Of a stretch of 36,767 bases of DNA, positions 9,896 to 18,978 are shown in pieces; positions within the stretch are counted from its first letter, which is position 1; the number at the start of each line of letters is the position of its first letter. The notes under the pieces were generated by a model. It searched no databases. It saw only the letters and a program-made list of their open reading frames with translations, and was not told the DNA's origin. Source of the stretch: an uncultured Gammaproteobacteria bacterium (GTDB lineage: Bacteria; Pseudomonadota; Gammaproteobacteria; GCA-001735895); assembly GCA_913061315.1 (NCBI GenBank), contig CAJXUC010000033.1:1-36767 (forward strand), given 5' to 3'. A program made the translations under genes and the position numbers.

Positions 9896-10563
9896 GCATA
9901 AACCGTCTCCAGTCAACATTAGACTATCAATTTAAACAGGAAGAATTGCTCAAGCAGGCACTCACTCACCGAAGTTTCTGTCGCGGTGCTAATAATGAGC
10001 GGCTCGAATTTTTAGGTGATAGCGTACTAAGTCTAGTCATATCCCACAATATCTATGAGCAACAGCCAAATGCAAGCGAAGGGGATCTGAGCCGTATCAG
10101 AGCATCTTTAGTGAACGAGGCGGCACTCGCTCGGGTAGCGCGTGACATTAATTTAGGAGATTATGTATTGTTAGGTGGGGGTGAACTCAAAAGTGGTGGG
10201 TTTCGCAGAGAATCAATACTGTCGGATACAATGGAAGCTATTTTAGGTGCTATTTATTTAGACAGTAATTTCACTCAGGTTCAGAACAGTATCTTGTATC
10301 TTTATCGAGTGTATTTACAAAATCTTCCGAGTCAAAGTAATCTAAAAGACCCTAAGACACGACTTCAGGAGTACTTACAAAGTGAAAAAATTGATATTCC
10401 AGAGTATGCTGTAGTGAAAATCATTGGCAAATCACACGATCAAACATTTACCCTGACCTGTCGTATCCTTTCCTTGAATATTGAAACCAGTGGCATTGGA
10501 TCAAGCCGTAAAAAAGCTGAGCAAGATGCTGCAATAAAAGCACTTAAAGTATTAAAAAAATGA
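9892..10563 (+). CDS. rnc: Ribonuclease III
   Basis: Double-stranded-RNA endonuclease that processes rRNA precursors and many mRNAs. The 223-residue product has the signature NERLEFLGDSVL with metal ligands Glu39 and Asp43. A second acidic pair, Asp112 and Glu115, is in SDTMEAILGAIYLD. A C-terminal double-stranded RNA-binding domain lies at about 152-222. The start is TTG 9892, overlapping the stop of the DUF4845 gene, and the stop overlaps the era ATG by four bases. This tight packing matches the rnc-era operon elsewhere. Confidence 0.97.
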   Translation: MSINRLQSTLDYQFKQEELLKQALTHRSFCRGANNERLEFLGDSVLSLVISHNIYEQQPNASEGDLSRIRASLVNEAALARVARDINLGDYVLLGGGELKSGGFRRESILSDTMEAILGAIYLDSNFTQVQNSILYLYRVYLQNLPSQSNLKDPKTRLQEYLQSEKIDIPEYAVVKIIGKSHDQTFTLTCRILSLNIETSGIGSSRKKAEQDAAIKALKVLKK

Positions 10564-11462
10564 CAGACTCTTTTAAGACAGGTTACGTTGCATTAATCGG
10601 AAAGCCTAACACGGGTAAATCGACGTTGATGAATGCTTTAATTGGCGAAAATTTGAGTATTACAGCACCTCGTCCTCAGACAACTCGTCACCAGATTTTG
10701 GGTATCAAGACAACTGAAAATTCTCAGTGCATCTTTATCGACACACCAGGCATGCATGATGCGAACCATAAGGCCATTCATCGTTATATGAACAGGGCCG
10801 CCACCAGCATGTTGCCTGACTCTGATCTTATTTGTGTATTACTAGATATCAAAAAATTCAATGGTGATGACGAAAAAATCTTGCAGCGTGTGAGCCAATA
10901 TAAAAATGTTATTATTGTTTTAAATAAAATTGATTTACTGAGTAAACAGGCCTGTTTGCCAGTTATGCAAAAAATATCTTTGCTGATGCCTGATACTGAA
11001 ATCGTTCCAATATCAGCACTAGAAAACGAAAATCTAGATAGGCTTGAGGAACTCATGCTGAGCTATCTGCCCGAGGGCGTGCCTCAGTTTCCAGACGACC
11101 AATTAACCGATAAATCAATGCGCTTTATTGCATCTGAAATTATTCGAGAAAAGCTGTTTCGGCTTTTAACACAAGAGTTGCCCTATTCAATCACGGTCAG
11201 CATAGATCACTATAAAGTTGAGACTGACATCACTCGAATATCATCAACTATATGGGTTGAGCGAAAGTCTCAAAAACCGATAGTAATCGGTAAAAATGGT
11301 AGTCTTCTTAAAAAAATTGGCATACAGGCGCGAACAGATATTCAACATTTAATAGATGCTAAAGTCTATTTACAGCTATGGGTGAAAATACGTGAAGATT
11401 GGGCTGATGACGAACGCTCATTAGCTGCGTTTGGTTACACTGATGCTAACGAGAGTTTCTGA
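10560..11462 (+). CDS. era: GTPase Era
   Basis: Essential GTPase that binds 16S rRNA and helps mature the 30S ribosomal subunit. The 300-residue protein has G1 GKPNTGKS at 14-21, the effector region around PRPQTTRHQILGI, G3 DTPG at 61-64 and G4 NKID at 122-125. A C-terminal KH domain at about 205-285 includes the GxxG-type loop GKNGSLLKKIG. Start ATG 10560 overlaps the rnc stop. The 3' end overlaps the likely recO start by about 20 bases. Confidence 0.97.
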   Translation: MTDSFKTGYVALIGKPNTGKSTLMNALIGENLSITAPRPQTTRHQILGIKTTENSQCIFIDTPGMHDANHKAIHRYMNRAATSMLPDSDLICVLLDIKKFNGDDEKILQRVSQYKNVIIVLNKIDLLSKQACLPVMQKISLLMPDTEIVPISALENENLDRLEELMLSYLPEGVPQFPDDQLTDKSMRFIASEIIREKLFRLLTQELPYSITVSIDHYKVETDITRISSTIWVERKSQKPIVIGKNGSLLKKIGIQARTDIQHLIDAKVYLQLWVKIREDWADDERSLAAFGYTDANESF

Positions 11463-12135
11463 CCAGCCAGCCTACCTGTTACATAGACGTGACTGGCAAA
11501 ATACAAGCCTAATACTCGACTTATTGACCAGTGACTTTGGTCGAGTAAGTGTTTTAGTGAAAGGGGGTAAAAATAGTCGATCTAAAGCTTTCTATCAGCC
11601 CTTTACTCGTTTATCGGTTAGTTGGACTGGGCGACACGACTTGAAAACACTGGTCGGTATTGATGGCGTTAGCTTGCCTGTTGCCGAACACCAATACTTG
11701 CCTTTACTTTATGTCAACGAGTTAATTAGTGTTTTTCTTCCAGTCCATGAAACTAATTTAGAACTATTTCAGTTGTACAGTTTGTTACTCCAAAGCATCG
11801 ATCAAAAGCAATCTGACTTAAGAGAATTTGAGAAGAAATTGATGAATATTCTTGGTTACTTACCGGATACTCGAGTCGATGCTAAAACTAGAATGCCAAT
11901 CATTGCCACTAAATATTATCAATTTTTTGCGAGTGATGGTTTTGTTATGTGCAGTGAGTTAGCTAAAAATGCTATGGATGGTGCCAGCATTATTGCTTGG
12001 AATGGAAGACAATATGACAATCCCAAGGTCATGCAAATAGCCAAAGCTGTTATGCGTTGTATTATAGATTTTAATTTAAACGGGAAAAAATTGAAATCAC
12101 GGACCATTTATCAACAAATTCAAAATCACCTTTAG
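11443..12135 (+). CDS. recO: DNA repair protein RecO
   Basis: Mediator that works with RecR to load RecA on gapped DNA. From ATG 11443 the product has 230 residues (MLTRVSDQPAYLLHRRDW). An N-terminal OB fold (about 1-80) contains the family patterns SLILDLLTSDFGRVSVLVKG and YQPFTRL. It is followed by YVNELISVFLP and a C-terminal helical part ending in KLKSRTIYQQI. An in-frame TTG at 11431 is an alternative start. The zinc-type cysteines of some RecO proteins are not evident. pdxJ, which often follows, is absent here; the next gene is convergent barA. Confidence 0.92.
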   Translation: MLTRVSDQPAYLLHRRDWQNTSLILDLLTSDFGRVSVLVKGGKNSRSKAFYQPFTRLSVSWTGRHDLKTLVGIDGVSLPVAEHQYLPLLYVNELISVFLPVHETNLELFQLYSLLLQSIDQKQSDLREFEKKLMNILGYLPDTRVDAKTRMPIIATKYYQFFASDGFVMCSELAKNAMDGASIIAWNGRQYDNPKVMQIAKAVMRCIIDFNLNGKKLKSRTIYQQIQNHL

Positions 12136-12182
12136 TGGAGTATTTCCATGCATCAATTCATTTGATATTTACAAATAAATAG

Positions 12183-14921
12183 TTATGCGTTCTCCTCTTT
12201 TTCCATTTCAATTAGTAATTGTCGAGTTTCATTTTGAATGTTGAATAATTCATCATGAATTTTTAATGTGGTGTTTTGCAACTGCCTGTTTGAAAACGTT
12301 GTGATTAGTTGCTGTAAAGAAGTAACAAGTTTTTTTAATTTAGGTAGGCTTATATAGCAGGTCGTGCCATGAAGTTTATGAAGTATGGCAGATAATCTTT
12401 CTTTATCATTTTGAAACGCTGCAGATTTTAACTGCAGCTGTAAATTAGGTATGTCTCTGATTAAAATCTCAAGAATCTTGCATAGAATTACTTTGTTATT
12501 TTGAGACAGCTTTAACGACTGTTTAAAATCAAAGGAAGAACTTGGGACAACAATCGATTGATCCGTGACGGCCACTTTTTCTAGTTTTGTAAAATCTGTA
12601 TTGGTAAAACTGGAACTATCCAAAATACGGCGAAATTTTTCTTCATCAATAGGCTTGCTGAGGTAATAATCGAAGCCTAATGTCAATAAACGTTGTTCCT
12701 CATTATCAAGGATATTAGCAGTTAACGCCACGGTTGGTGTTTGATCCTGTTTATTTTCAATCCGCATCATTTTGAGTAATTCAACCCCATCAATTTCTGG
12801 CATTTGAATATCTAACACAATGAGGTCAAAGCTTTCTTTTTTGTAAAGGGCCATTGCCTCAAGTGCACTCTCCGCTTCATAAACCTGATGGCCCCATAGA
12901 CCGATAAGTTCACTGGCCAACTTGAGGTTTATTTGATTATCATCGACCAGTAAGACTGTTTTTGAAGACGAGGGTAAGGACGGTATCGATGAAATCTTGG
13001 TCGAAATATTTACGAGTGGTGAACTAAGTGATTTTTGTAAATTTTGGCTATTAGTGGTGGCAGAAATGAACTCAAGGTTTAAATTCCATAGCGTTTTAAC
13101 CATGGTTTGATCGTAATGCATAACAATAATACGAGTCTGATCCATGGAAATATTCTTCAACATCTGTTTTAAATCAAAATTGAAATGACGTAAGTCAATC
13201 ACTAAAAAATCAATATGCCTCAAGAATTTTTGAATTTTTGAATTGATAGATTCTGCACTATCAGATCCAGATAAAAACATGGATTCAGTGGCAATCTCTG
13301 CCCTGTCAAATAAAGATATAATTTCTTGAAGACAAGTTTTCCTACTAGATAAAATGAGAGCTATTTTATTATCAAGAGGTATTTCTTTAATGTCCTTAGG
13401 CATTGACGTTAACAAAAAGGGTAGATGGACTGAAAATTTAGTACCAACGCCTATTTTGCTTTGCATCGATATTTCACCTGCCATTAACCCAACTAAATTT
13501 CTACTAATGACGAGCCCCAATCCTGTTCCTTTAAAGCGGCGGTTAGACGCTGTTTCAACTTGTCTAAAGGCTTCAAATAAATTTTTCTGATCATCTTCAG
13601 ATATACCAATGCCGGTATCTTCAATGGTAATTAAAATATTGACGTCAGATTCTGTTTGTTGTTCTACAGCAACTCTGATGACTACCTCACCTTCATCAGT
13701 AAACTTGATGGCATTGCCTATTAGGTTGAGTAGTACTTGCTTTAGTCTGAGTTTATCACCACAAACAAATTGCGGCGTGTCGCTGTAGATAATTAAAACG
13801 AGATCAATGTTTTTTGACAGTACGTTGATAAAAAGAATATCGCGAGTTTGTTGTATAGCCTCATATAGATCAAAGTTGCCGTCTACTATTTGAAGTTTTC
13901 CTGATTCCATTTTTGAAAAGTCCAGAATCTCACTGATAATATCAGTGAGATCATTGGTCGATTTTAAGATGATATCTGCATAACGCTTTTGGGTTGGATT
14001 CAAATCAGATTGCGATATTAGGTTTATAAAGCCTTTTATGCCATTAATTGGGGTTCTTATCTCATGGCTCATATTGGTCAAAAAAATAGACTTTATTTCA
14101 TTAGCATTTTGAGCTTCATCCTTAGCTAATTTAAGTTCACTATTCTTACTTTCTAAATCACCAATCGCTTCACTTAATTGTTTTGTGGCGAATTGTATTT
14201 TTTCATTTAATTCATTTCTATTGGCCAGTAATGACTCAGTCATTTGATTAAAACCTTTTTGTAACTCCCCAATCTCACTTTTTTCAAATGAAATAATAAC
14301 CTCACCTAGTTGCCCCTTTTCAACTTTTTTTATGTGTTCCAGCAATTTAAATATGGGACGTGTAACTTCACTGCCTATAACAAAACTCAGCATCAGTAAA
14401 ATGCATAGAATGACAAAGAAAAGTGAAATCGAGTCATTCCATATGTTCGCTTTGATTATTTCAAATTGTCGATGAGACATATTAAGGTGTACCCAACCAA
14501 TTACCTTACCCTCATATTTATAACTTTGATCTAAATCAAGTGATCTGGTTTCTTGAAGTGTTTGTGAAATAATCGGTAAGCGGTAGTAAAAGTAACTGTT
14601 TGTGTTTTTTGAGTCATATTCTTTTGAAACTGATGTCGCTATTGCCTTACCGTTTTCGTTGTACGCAGATGCAAGAATAATTGCATTTGTGTCTATTGTC
14701 TTATTAAGTAAGTGTTGTATAGGCTCGTATTGGCCTGACAACATATTAAGCTCAGAAGCACTAGCCAGTTGTTGGGCAAATATTCTGTTGTTACTTTGCA
14801 GCAGGTCATAAGCATGATCAACATTATTTCTGAAATGACTGTATGTTAAAAAGGTGTTGACTAATAATGCTGGAACTAGCGCGATGAGCAATATTTGATA
14901 TTTAACGCCTATTTTTTTCAA
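12183..14921 (-). CDS. barA: Hybrid sensor histidine kinase BarA/GacS
   Basis: Tripartite membrane kinase that normally phosphorylates UvrY/GacA and so drives CsrB/RsmZ-type small RNAs controlling carbon use and lifestyle. The 912-residue product reads as follows. A membrane helix lies at 9-27, a periplasmic sensor part runs to about 160, and a second helix is at 163-184. HAMP spans about 185-238, with a coiled coil to 275. HisKA carries His286 (NMSHEIRTP). The ATPase has N box Asn403, DTGIGI at 435-440 and GTGLGL at 465-470. A receiver at 654-765 has Asp660/Asp661, phospho-Asp704 and Lys756, and the C-terminal HPt has His848 (HKLHG). Residues 515-640 look like a degenerate extra receiver. 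Its place beside cysM and rlmD matches barA/gacS synteny. Confidence 0.93.
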   Translation of the reverse strand: MKKIGVKYQILLIALVPALLVNTFLTYSHFRNNVDHAYDLLQSNNRIFAQQLASASELNMLSGQYEPIQHLLNKTIDTNAIILASAYNENGKAIATSVSKEYDSKNTNSYFYYRLPIISQTLQETRSLDLDQSYKYEGKVIGWVHLNMSHRQFEIIKANIWNDSISLFFVILCILLMLSFVIGSEVTRPIFKLLEHIKKVEKGQLGEVIISFEKSEIGELQKGFNQMTESLLANRNELNEKIQFATKQLSEAIGDLESKNSELKLAKDEAQNANEIKSIFLTNMSHEIRTPINGIKGFINLISQSDLNPTQKRYADIILKSTNDLTDIISEILDFSKMESGKLQIVDGNFDLYEAIQQTRDILFINVLSKNIDLVLIIYSDTPQFVCGDKLRLKQVLLNLIGNAIKFTDEGEVVIRVAVEQQTESDVNILITIEDTGIGISEDDQKNLFEAFRQVETASNRRFKGTGLGLVISRNLVGLMAGEISMQSKIGVGTKFSVHLPFLLTSMPKDIKEIPLDNKIALILSSRKTCLQEIISLFDRAEIATESMFLSGSDSAESINSKIQKFLRHIDFLVIDLRHFNFDLKQMLKNISMDQTRIIVMHYDQTMVKTLWNLNLEFISATTNSQNLQKSLSSPLVNISTKISSIPSLPSSSKTVLLVDDNQINLKLASELIGLWGHQVYEAESALEAMALYKKESFDLIVLDIQMPEIDGVELLKMMRIENKQDQTPTVALTANILDNEEQRLLTLGFDYYLSKPIDEEKFRRILDSSSFTNTDFTKLEKVAVTDQSIVVPSSSFDFKQSLKLSQNNKVILCKILEILIRDIPNLQLQLKSAAFQNDKERLSAILHKLHGTTCYISLPKLKKLVTSLQQLITTFSNRQLQNTTLKIHDELFNIQNETRQLLIEMEKEENA

Positions 14922-15459
14922 AGCCCTAACCCATTCACCTGATAGGAGAGTTCTGTGTCATTAGACTGATTGACAAAGGCAGACTGAGTCGCCCCGCTAT
15001 TTAATATGATCGTAAAATAGAGTTTAAATTGAATGATGAGCTGTCTGCTAGAGTTTGATTTAAGTAAGAATGTCTTTGACTACGACTAAATTAAAGACGA
15101 TTTGGTATTGTTCTTTGACTTAGTGTTGGTTTGCTCTTGTAATCAATTCTGACCAACAGAGTCTATCTGGTTATTAATTTAATTTTAAACACAGTAAGCA
15201 TAGCTTAAACTAAAATTTTTGAGTGATTGACTCGTCATTTTTTAATAAAGCCAATATCTTTAATCTGCAAAACTTTCAAAGACACTGTTTAAATCTGATT
15301 TACAATTTAGAATATTGTTGATTTCACTGTTGTTCTTAAACTCAAATCATATTACTAACAAAATCGCGTAGTAAGCCATACGTCATTCAAGTAAAATAAA
15401 ATTAAACTTATTACTCCAACGGACAAGTAACCTATCGCCCAAATAAGGCCTTTTTGATC
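14922..15459. other. Divergent barA/cysM intergenic region
   Basis: 538 AT-rich bases without a convincing ORF. One inverted repeat is visible: TGTTGGT at 15124-15130 pairing with ACCAACA at 15152-15158 across 21 bases; its role is unknown. Promoters for both divergent genes must be here, but no box pair stands out. Confidence 0.5.
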
Positions 15460-16356
15460 ATGACGCTTTTAGAAGACACCATAGGCAATACACCGCTCGT
15501 TTCATTGCAGCGAATAGTCGGTCAAAGTGGAAACCGTATCTCGGTCAAGCTGGAAGGAAATAACCCTGCGGGGTCTGTGAAAGACAGAGCTGCCTTCAGT
15601 ATGATAAATCGTGCAGAGCTCCGTGGAGAAATCGCTCCTGGTGATACTTTGGTCGAAGCAACCAGTGGTAATACTGGTATTGCGTTGGCGATGGTGGCCG
15701 CTACCAAGGGCTATCATTTGATTTTGGTCACGCCCGACAACATGACCCGGGAGCGACATATTACGATGAGTGCCTATGGAGCAGAAATTATACTTGTGAC
15801 TAAAGAGCAGGGCATGGTTGGGGCAAGAGATCTGGCGATCAAAATGCAATCGCAGGGCAAAGCCAAGTTGCTTGATCAGTTTGCTAACCCTGATAACCCG
15901 CTTGCTCATTTTGAGACCACCGCACCAGAAATCTGGCAGCAGACCAATCAAACAATCACCCATTTTGTATGTTCAATGGGAACAACAGGTACCATTGTAG
16001 GCTGTTCGCGCTACTTCAAAAAAATTGACCCATCAATTCAAATTATTGGTGTTCAACCCGAGGATGGATCAGTGATTGTCGGTATTCGGCGCTGGCCTAA
16101 GGAGTACGTCCCCAAAATTTATGATTCGACTAATGTTGATCGCATTATGGATATATCACAGAGTCAGGCTGAACAAACTGCGCGACAGTTGGCATCGCAA
16201 GAAGGTATTTTTTGTGGCGTGTCGTCAGGCGGTGGTGTTGCTGTTGCTTTGCAAGTTTTACAGCAGCTTGAAGCTGAACAAGTCACTAATGCTCATATTG
16301 TCACCATCATTTGTGATCGAGGTGATCGTTATGTGTCATCTCACTTATTTGAATAA
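15460..16356 (+). CDS. cysM: Cysteine synthase B (CysM)
   Basis: PLP enzyme that makes cysteine from O-acetylserine with sulfide or thiosulfate. From ATG 15460 the product has 298 residues (MTLLEDTIGNTPLVSLQ). The PLP lysine is Lys41 in NNPAGSVKDRAAFSM, the phosphate loop TSGNTG is at 68-73, and the GTTGT and CGVSSGGG segments are present. CysM-specific patterns EIWQQT and GIRRWPKEYVP separate it from CysK. An in-frame TTG at 15454 would add two residues. A thiosulfate-using cysteine synthase suits a sulfur oxidiser, though cysM is also common in ordinary gammaproteobacteria at this position. Confidence 0.96.
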   Translation: MTLLEDTIGNTPLVSLQRIVGQSGNRISVKLEGNNPAGSVKDRAAFSMINRAELRGEIAPGDTLVEATSGNTGIALAMVAATKGYHLILVTPDNMTRERHITMSAYGAEIILVTKEQGMVGARDLAIKMQSQGKAKLLDQFANPDNPLAHFETTAPEIWQQTNQTITHFVCSMGTTGTIVGCSRYFKKIDPSIQIIGVQPEDGSVIVGIRRWPKEYVPKIYDSTNVDRIMDISQSQAEQTARQLASQEGIFCGVSSGGGVAVALQVLQQLEAEQVTNAHIVTIICDRGDRYVSSHLFE

Positions 16357-16428
16357 GTAAGATAAGAATGAACCATCAAACGCTGGTTGATAACAAGCCA
16401 TTAATAACAACCTAATAATAATTTAGCT

Positions 16429-17205
16429 ATGAACGTATTAACATTTAAACTTAAAACCATTCCTGATATAGACGGTTGTCGAAAGCTATATGACTTGCAT
16501 GGATTATCAGATGATGATGTTGCCCAAGCGGTTTTTCATAAAAAACGACAGGAGTCTAATACCGAATTATTACCTCATCACCTGCAAAAAGTAATTGCAG
16601 TTTCTACGGTGCTTCGAACAGGCGATCAATTTAAAGTATGGTCATTGGGTTCAGTAGACTCTAGTGAGCAGGATTTATTACAGCGTTTTTATAGCGGGTT
16701 AGCTCGTTATACGCCTAAGCTATTGTCTTGGGGTGGAGATAAATTTGATTGTCCAGTAATTCACTATCGCTCATTGTTATATCCGGTTAATGCTGATCAT
16801 TACTGGGAGTCTGGACAGAACGATAACCGCTTTCTAAAGGACAATTATTCCAGTCAATCTAACCATCGGCACACTGACTTAATGGATCTTCTGTCTGGAT
16901 TCCAATCCAATGCCAGTGCACCACTGAACGAAATAGCTACGCTTTGTGGTTTTCCTGGCGACATGGGCATCAATACCAATGAACAAATATGGAACAGCTA
17001 TCAAGCCAGTGGAATCAAAGACATCCGCGACGCTTGTGAAACAGAGGTATTGAAAACTTATCTTGTATATCTTCATTTACAGCGTAATCGTGGCATGGTC
17101 GATCAAGCTCAATATGAATCTGAATGTCAAATGGTGCGTGATAACCTTATTGCATCTGATCAATCTCACTTAATTACATTTGAAAAAACCTGGCTTGACC
17201 AGTAG
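16429..17205 (+). CDS. PolB-like 3'-5' exonuclease homologue, catalytic residues altered
   Basis: 258-residue member of the predicted 3'-5' exonuclease family related to the PolB exonuclease domain, which usually sits beside cysM/rlmD in gammaproteobacteria. Visible family segments are TIPDIDGCRKLY, LPHHLQKVIAVS, LLSWGGDKFDCPVIHYRSLL, HTDLMDLLSG and TYLVYLHLQR. The first catalytic motif, normally FDIET, reads FKLKT here, with Lys7 and Lys9 replacing the Asp and Glu. Asp107 in KFDCP is kept, while the late Asp of the usual CETDV is Glu206 (CETEV). This suggests weak or lost nuclease activity. The remaining sequence is well conserved and the frame is intact, so the gene seems to be under selection. 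Confidence 0.85.
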   Translation: MNVLTFKLKTIPDIDGCRKLYDLHGLSDDDVAQAVFHKKRQESNTELLPHHLQKVIAVSTVLRTGDQFKVWSLGSVDSSEQDLLQRFYSGLARYTPKLLSWGGDKFDCPVIHYRSLLYPVNADHYWESGQNDNRFLKDNYSSQSNHRHTDLMDLLSGFQSNASAPLNEIATLCGFPGDMGINTNEQIWNSYQASGIKDIRDACETEVLKTYLVYLHLQRNRGMVDQAQYESECQMVRDNLIASDQSHLITFEKTWLDQ

Positions 17206-17216
17206 AGGATTAAATA

Positions 17217-18539
17217 ATGGCCGATCGTAAACGCCGTAATCGATTACCCGAGCCGGCCACTGTCGTGATTGAAGGCATGTCACATGAAGGACGTGGCATA
17301 GCGCATATCAATGGCAAAACTGTTTTTGTGTTTGGTGCTTTGATTGGTGAAGAGGTCAAAATTCAGATTCGGAAATCGAATAAAAAGTACGACGAAGCAA
17401 TAACGCTTGAAGTCCTTCGAGCTTCTGATGCTCGTATTGAGCCCAAATGTGCCGCCTTCAGAGTGTGTGGTGGTTGCAGTTTGCAACACATGAGTAGTGA
17501 CGACCAAGTGGCATTCAAGCAGCAATCGTTAATCGATACTATGCAGCACGCCGACATCACCATTGGAAGCGTAATGCCTGCATTACGCTCTCATCCCTGG
17601 GGTTATCGAAAAAAGGCGCGTTTAGGTGTTAAGTTTGTGCGAAAAAAAGGGCGCTTATTAGTCGGGTTTCGGGAAAGAAGCGCACCTTTCTTGGCTGATA
17701 TGGTGCAATGTGAGGTATTAATACCAGAAGTAGGTGAACATCTTCAAGAATTGTGCGCCCTAATAGACGGACTAGACGCAAAAGAAACTATCCCTCAAAT
17801 TGAAGTCGCTGCTGACAATGACCAGATTGTATTGGTATTTCGTCATTTAGAAGACTTGACAGGACATGACTATGAAGCCCTAACGCTGTTTGCTAAAAGC
17901 ACAGGCTTCTGGCTCCAACTGCAATCAGCAGGGCCCGATAGCGTTGTTAATTTGTATCCTGAACACCAACGTTTAAGCTTCGTACCGTTGAAGGATGAGA
18001 ACATCAAGATTGGCTTTAGTCCGGTCGATTTTATTCAAGTCAACACAGAGATCAATCAACAAATGGTTTCACAGGCACTGCATCATCTAGACTTAAAACC
18101 GACCGATCGTGTGCTTGACTTATTTTGTGGGTTAGGTAACTTCACTTTACCGATGGCCCGTCGCTGTGCTCAGGTTGTCGGTATTGAAGGTGATGAGCCT
18201 ATGGTCGGTCGTGCCAAACAAAGTGCAATCGATAACGGCATTGGAAATACCGAATACTTTGCGACTGACCTGACTAAACCAGAACTCGATGCTAGTTGGA
18301 TGCGTGAAAAATTCAACAAAATACTCATCGATCCACCCCGATCTGGCGCGATGGAGATAGCTGAAATTATCAACCGATTCAAAGCGCAAAAAATAGTCTA
18401 TATATCCTGTCAACCATCTAGTTTAGTGCGTGATAGTAAAATTATTTGTAGTCATGGTTATAAGCTTGAACACTTAGGTATTATGGATATGTTCCCACAA
18501 ACAGCCCACGTAGAATCGATGGCTGTCTTCACCAAATAA
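17217..18539 (+). CDS. rlmD: 23S rRNA (uracil-1939-C5)-methyltransferase RlmD
   Basis: SAM-dependent enzyme that makes m5U1939 in 23S rRNA. The 440 residues contain an N-terminal TRAM domain (about 10-68) and a [4Fe-4S] cysteine set Cys78, Cys84, Cys87 and Cys165. The SAM-binding motif DLFCGLGNF is at 301-309, DPPR at 372-375 and the nucleophile is Cys398 in YISCQPSSLVRD. All residues needed for catalysis are present. It starts 11 bases after the exonuclease homologue, with GAGGA before the ATG, so the two are probably cotranscribed. Confidence 0.97.
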   Translation: MADRKRRNRLPEPATVVIEGMSHEGRGIAHINGKTVFVFGALIGEEVKIQIRKSNKKYDEAITLEVLRASDARIEPKCAAFRVCGGCSLQHMSSDDQVAFKQQSLIDTMQHADITIGSVMPALRSHPWGYRKKARLGVKFVRKKGRLLVGFRERSAPFLADMVQCEVLIPEVGEHLQELCALIDGLDAKETIPQIEVAADNDQIVLVFRHLEDLTGHDYEALTLFAKSTGFWLQLQSAGPDSVVNLYPEHQRLSFVPLKDENIKIGFSPVDFIQVNTEINQQMVSQALHHLDLKPTDRVLDLFCGLGNFTLPMARRCAQVVGIEGDEPMVGRAKQSAIDNGIGNTEYFATDLTKPELDASWMREKFNKILIDPPRSGAMEIAEIINRFKAQKIVYISCQPSSLVRDSKIICSHGYKLEHLGIMDMFPQTAHVESMAVFTK

Positions 18540-18575
18540 AAATCCTAACCAATCACTCAATCACAAAAAAATATG

Positions 18576-18581
18576 AGGAGG
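18576..18581 (+). promoter_or_regulatory. Strong Shine-Dalgarno fixing the GTG start of the PII gene
   Basis: AGGAGG lies four bases before GTG 18586 and supports that non-ATG start, since the next residues KIVSAIIKPF match the PII N-terminus exactly. Confidence 0.85.
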
Positions 18582-18585
18582 CGAC

Positions 18586-18924
18586 GTGAAAATAGTCAGC
18601 GCAATTATAAAACCATTCAAACTCGATGATGTTCGGAGCGCCCTGTCAGACATAGGCATTAACGGCCTAACAGTGTATGAGGTGAAAGGCTTTGGCCGTC
18701 AGAAAGGCCACACTGAACTCTATCGAGGGGCCGAATACGTCGTCGATTATATTCCGAAAATGAAACTTGATATCGCAGTTGACGATGAGCAGGTTGATTT
18801 GGTAATTGACACCATTGTGGAATCTGCTAGAACAGGAAAAATAGGTGATGGCAAAATATTTGTGACTAATCTAGAAAATGCTGTTCGTATAAGAACCAGC
18901 GAGTCTGGGTCGATAGCATTGTAG
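18586..18924 (+). CDS. Nitrogen regulatory PII protein (GlnB/GlnK family)
   Basis: Trimeric signal protein that senses 2-oxoglutarate and ATP/ADP and is uridylylated under nitrogen limitation. The 112-residue product has IIKPFKLDDVRSAL at the start, the T-loop with Tyr51 (ELYRGAEYVVDY) as the uridylylation site, and the B-loop TGKIGDGKIF near residue 85. The C-terminus reads RIRTSESGSIAL. It mixes features of GlnB and GlnK, and no amtB or glnA is next to it to settle which. Its position after rlmD is unusual in my experience. It may tie the nearby amine catabolism to nitrogen status, but that is speculation. Confidence 0.95.
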   Translation: MKIVSAIIKPFKLDDVRSALSDIGINGLTVYEVKGFGRQKGHTELYRGAEYVVDYIPKMKLDIAVDDEQVDLVIDTIVESARTGKIGDGKIFVTNLENAVRIRTSESGSIAL

Positions 18925-18978
18925 ACTAATAGAGCAAGACAAAGCCTTGTTATTGTTCTCGTTTTAACCCTAGTTTTC

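Noticed and set aside
12136..12182. Terminator between convergent recO and barA
   Set aside because: Only 47 bases and no stable stem with a T run.
15502..15963. 153-residue minus-strand ORF antisense to cysM
   Set aside because: Fully inside cysM, which has clear family motifs; the antisense frame has no recognisable domain.
18925..18978. Terminator between the PII and MFS genes
   Set aside because: The best stem is about 6 pairs with a wobble and no adjacent T run; too weak to call.
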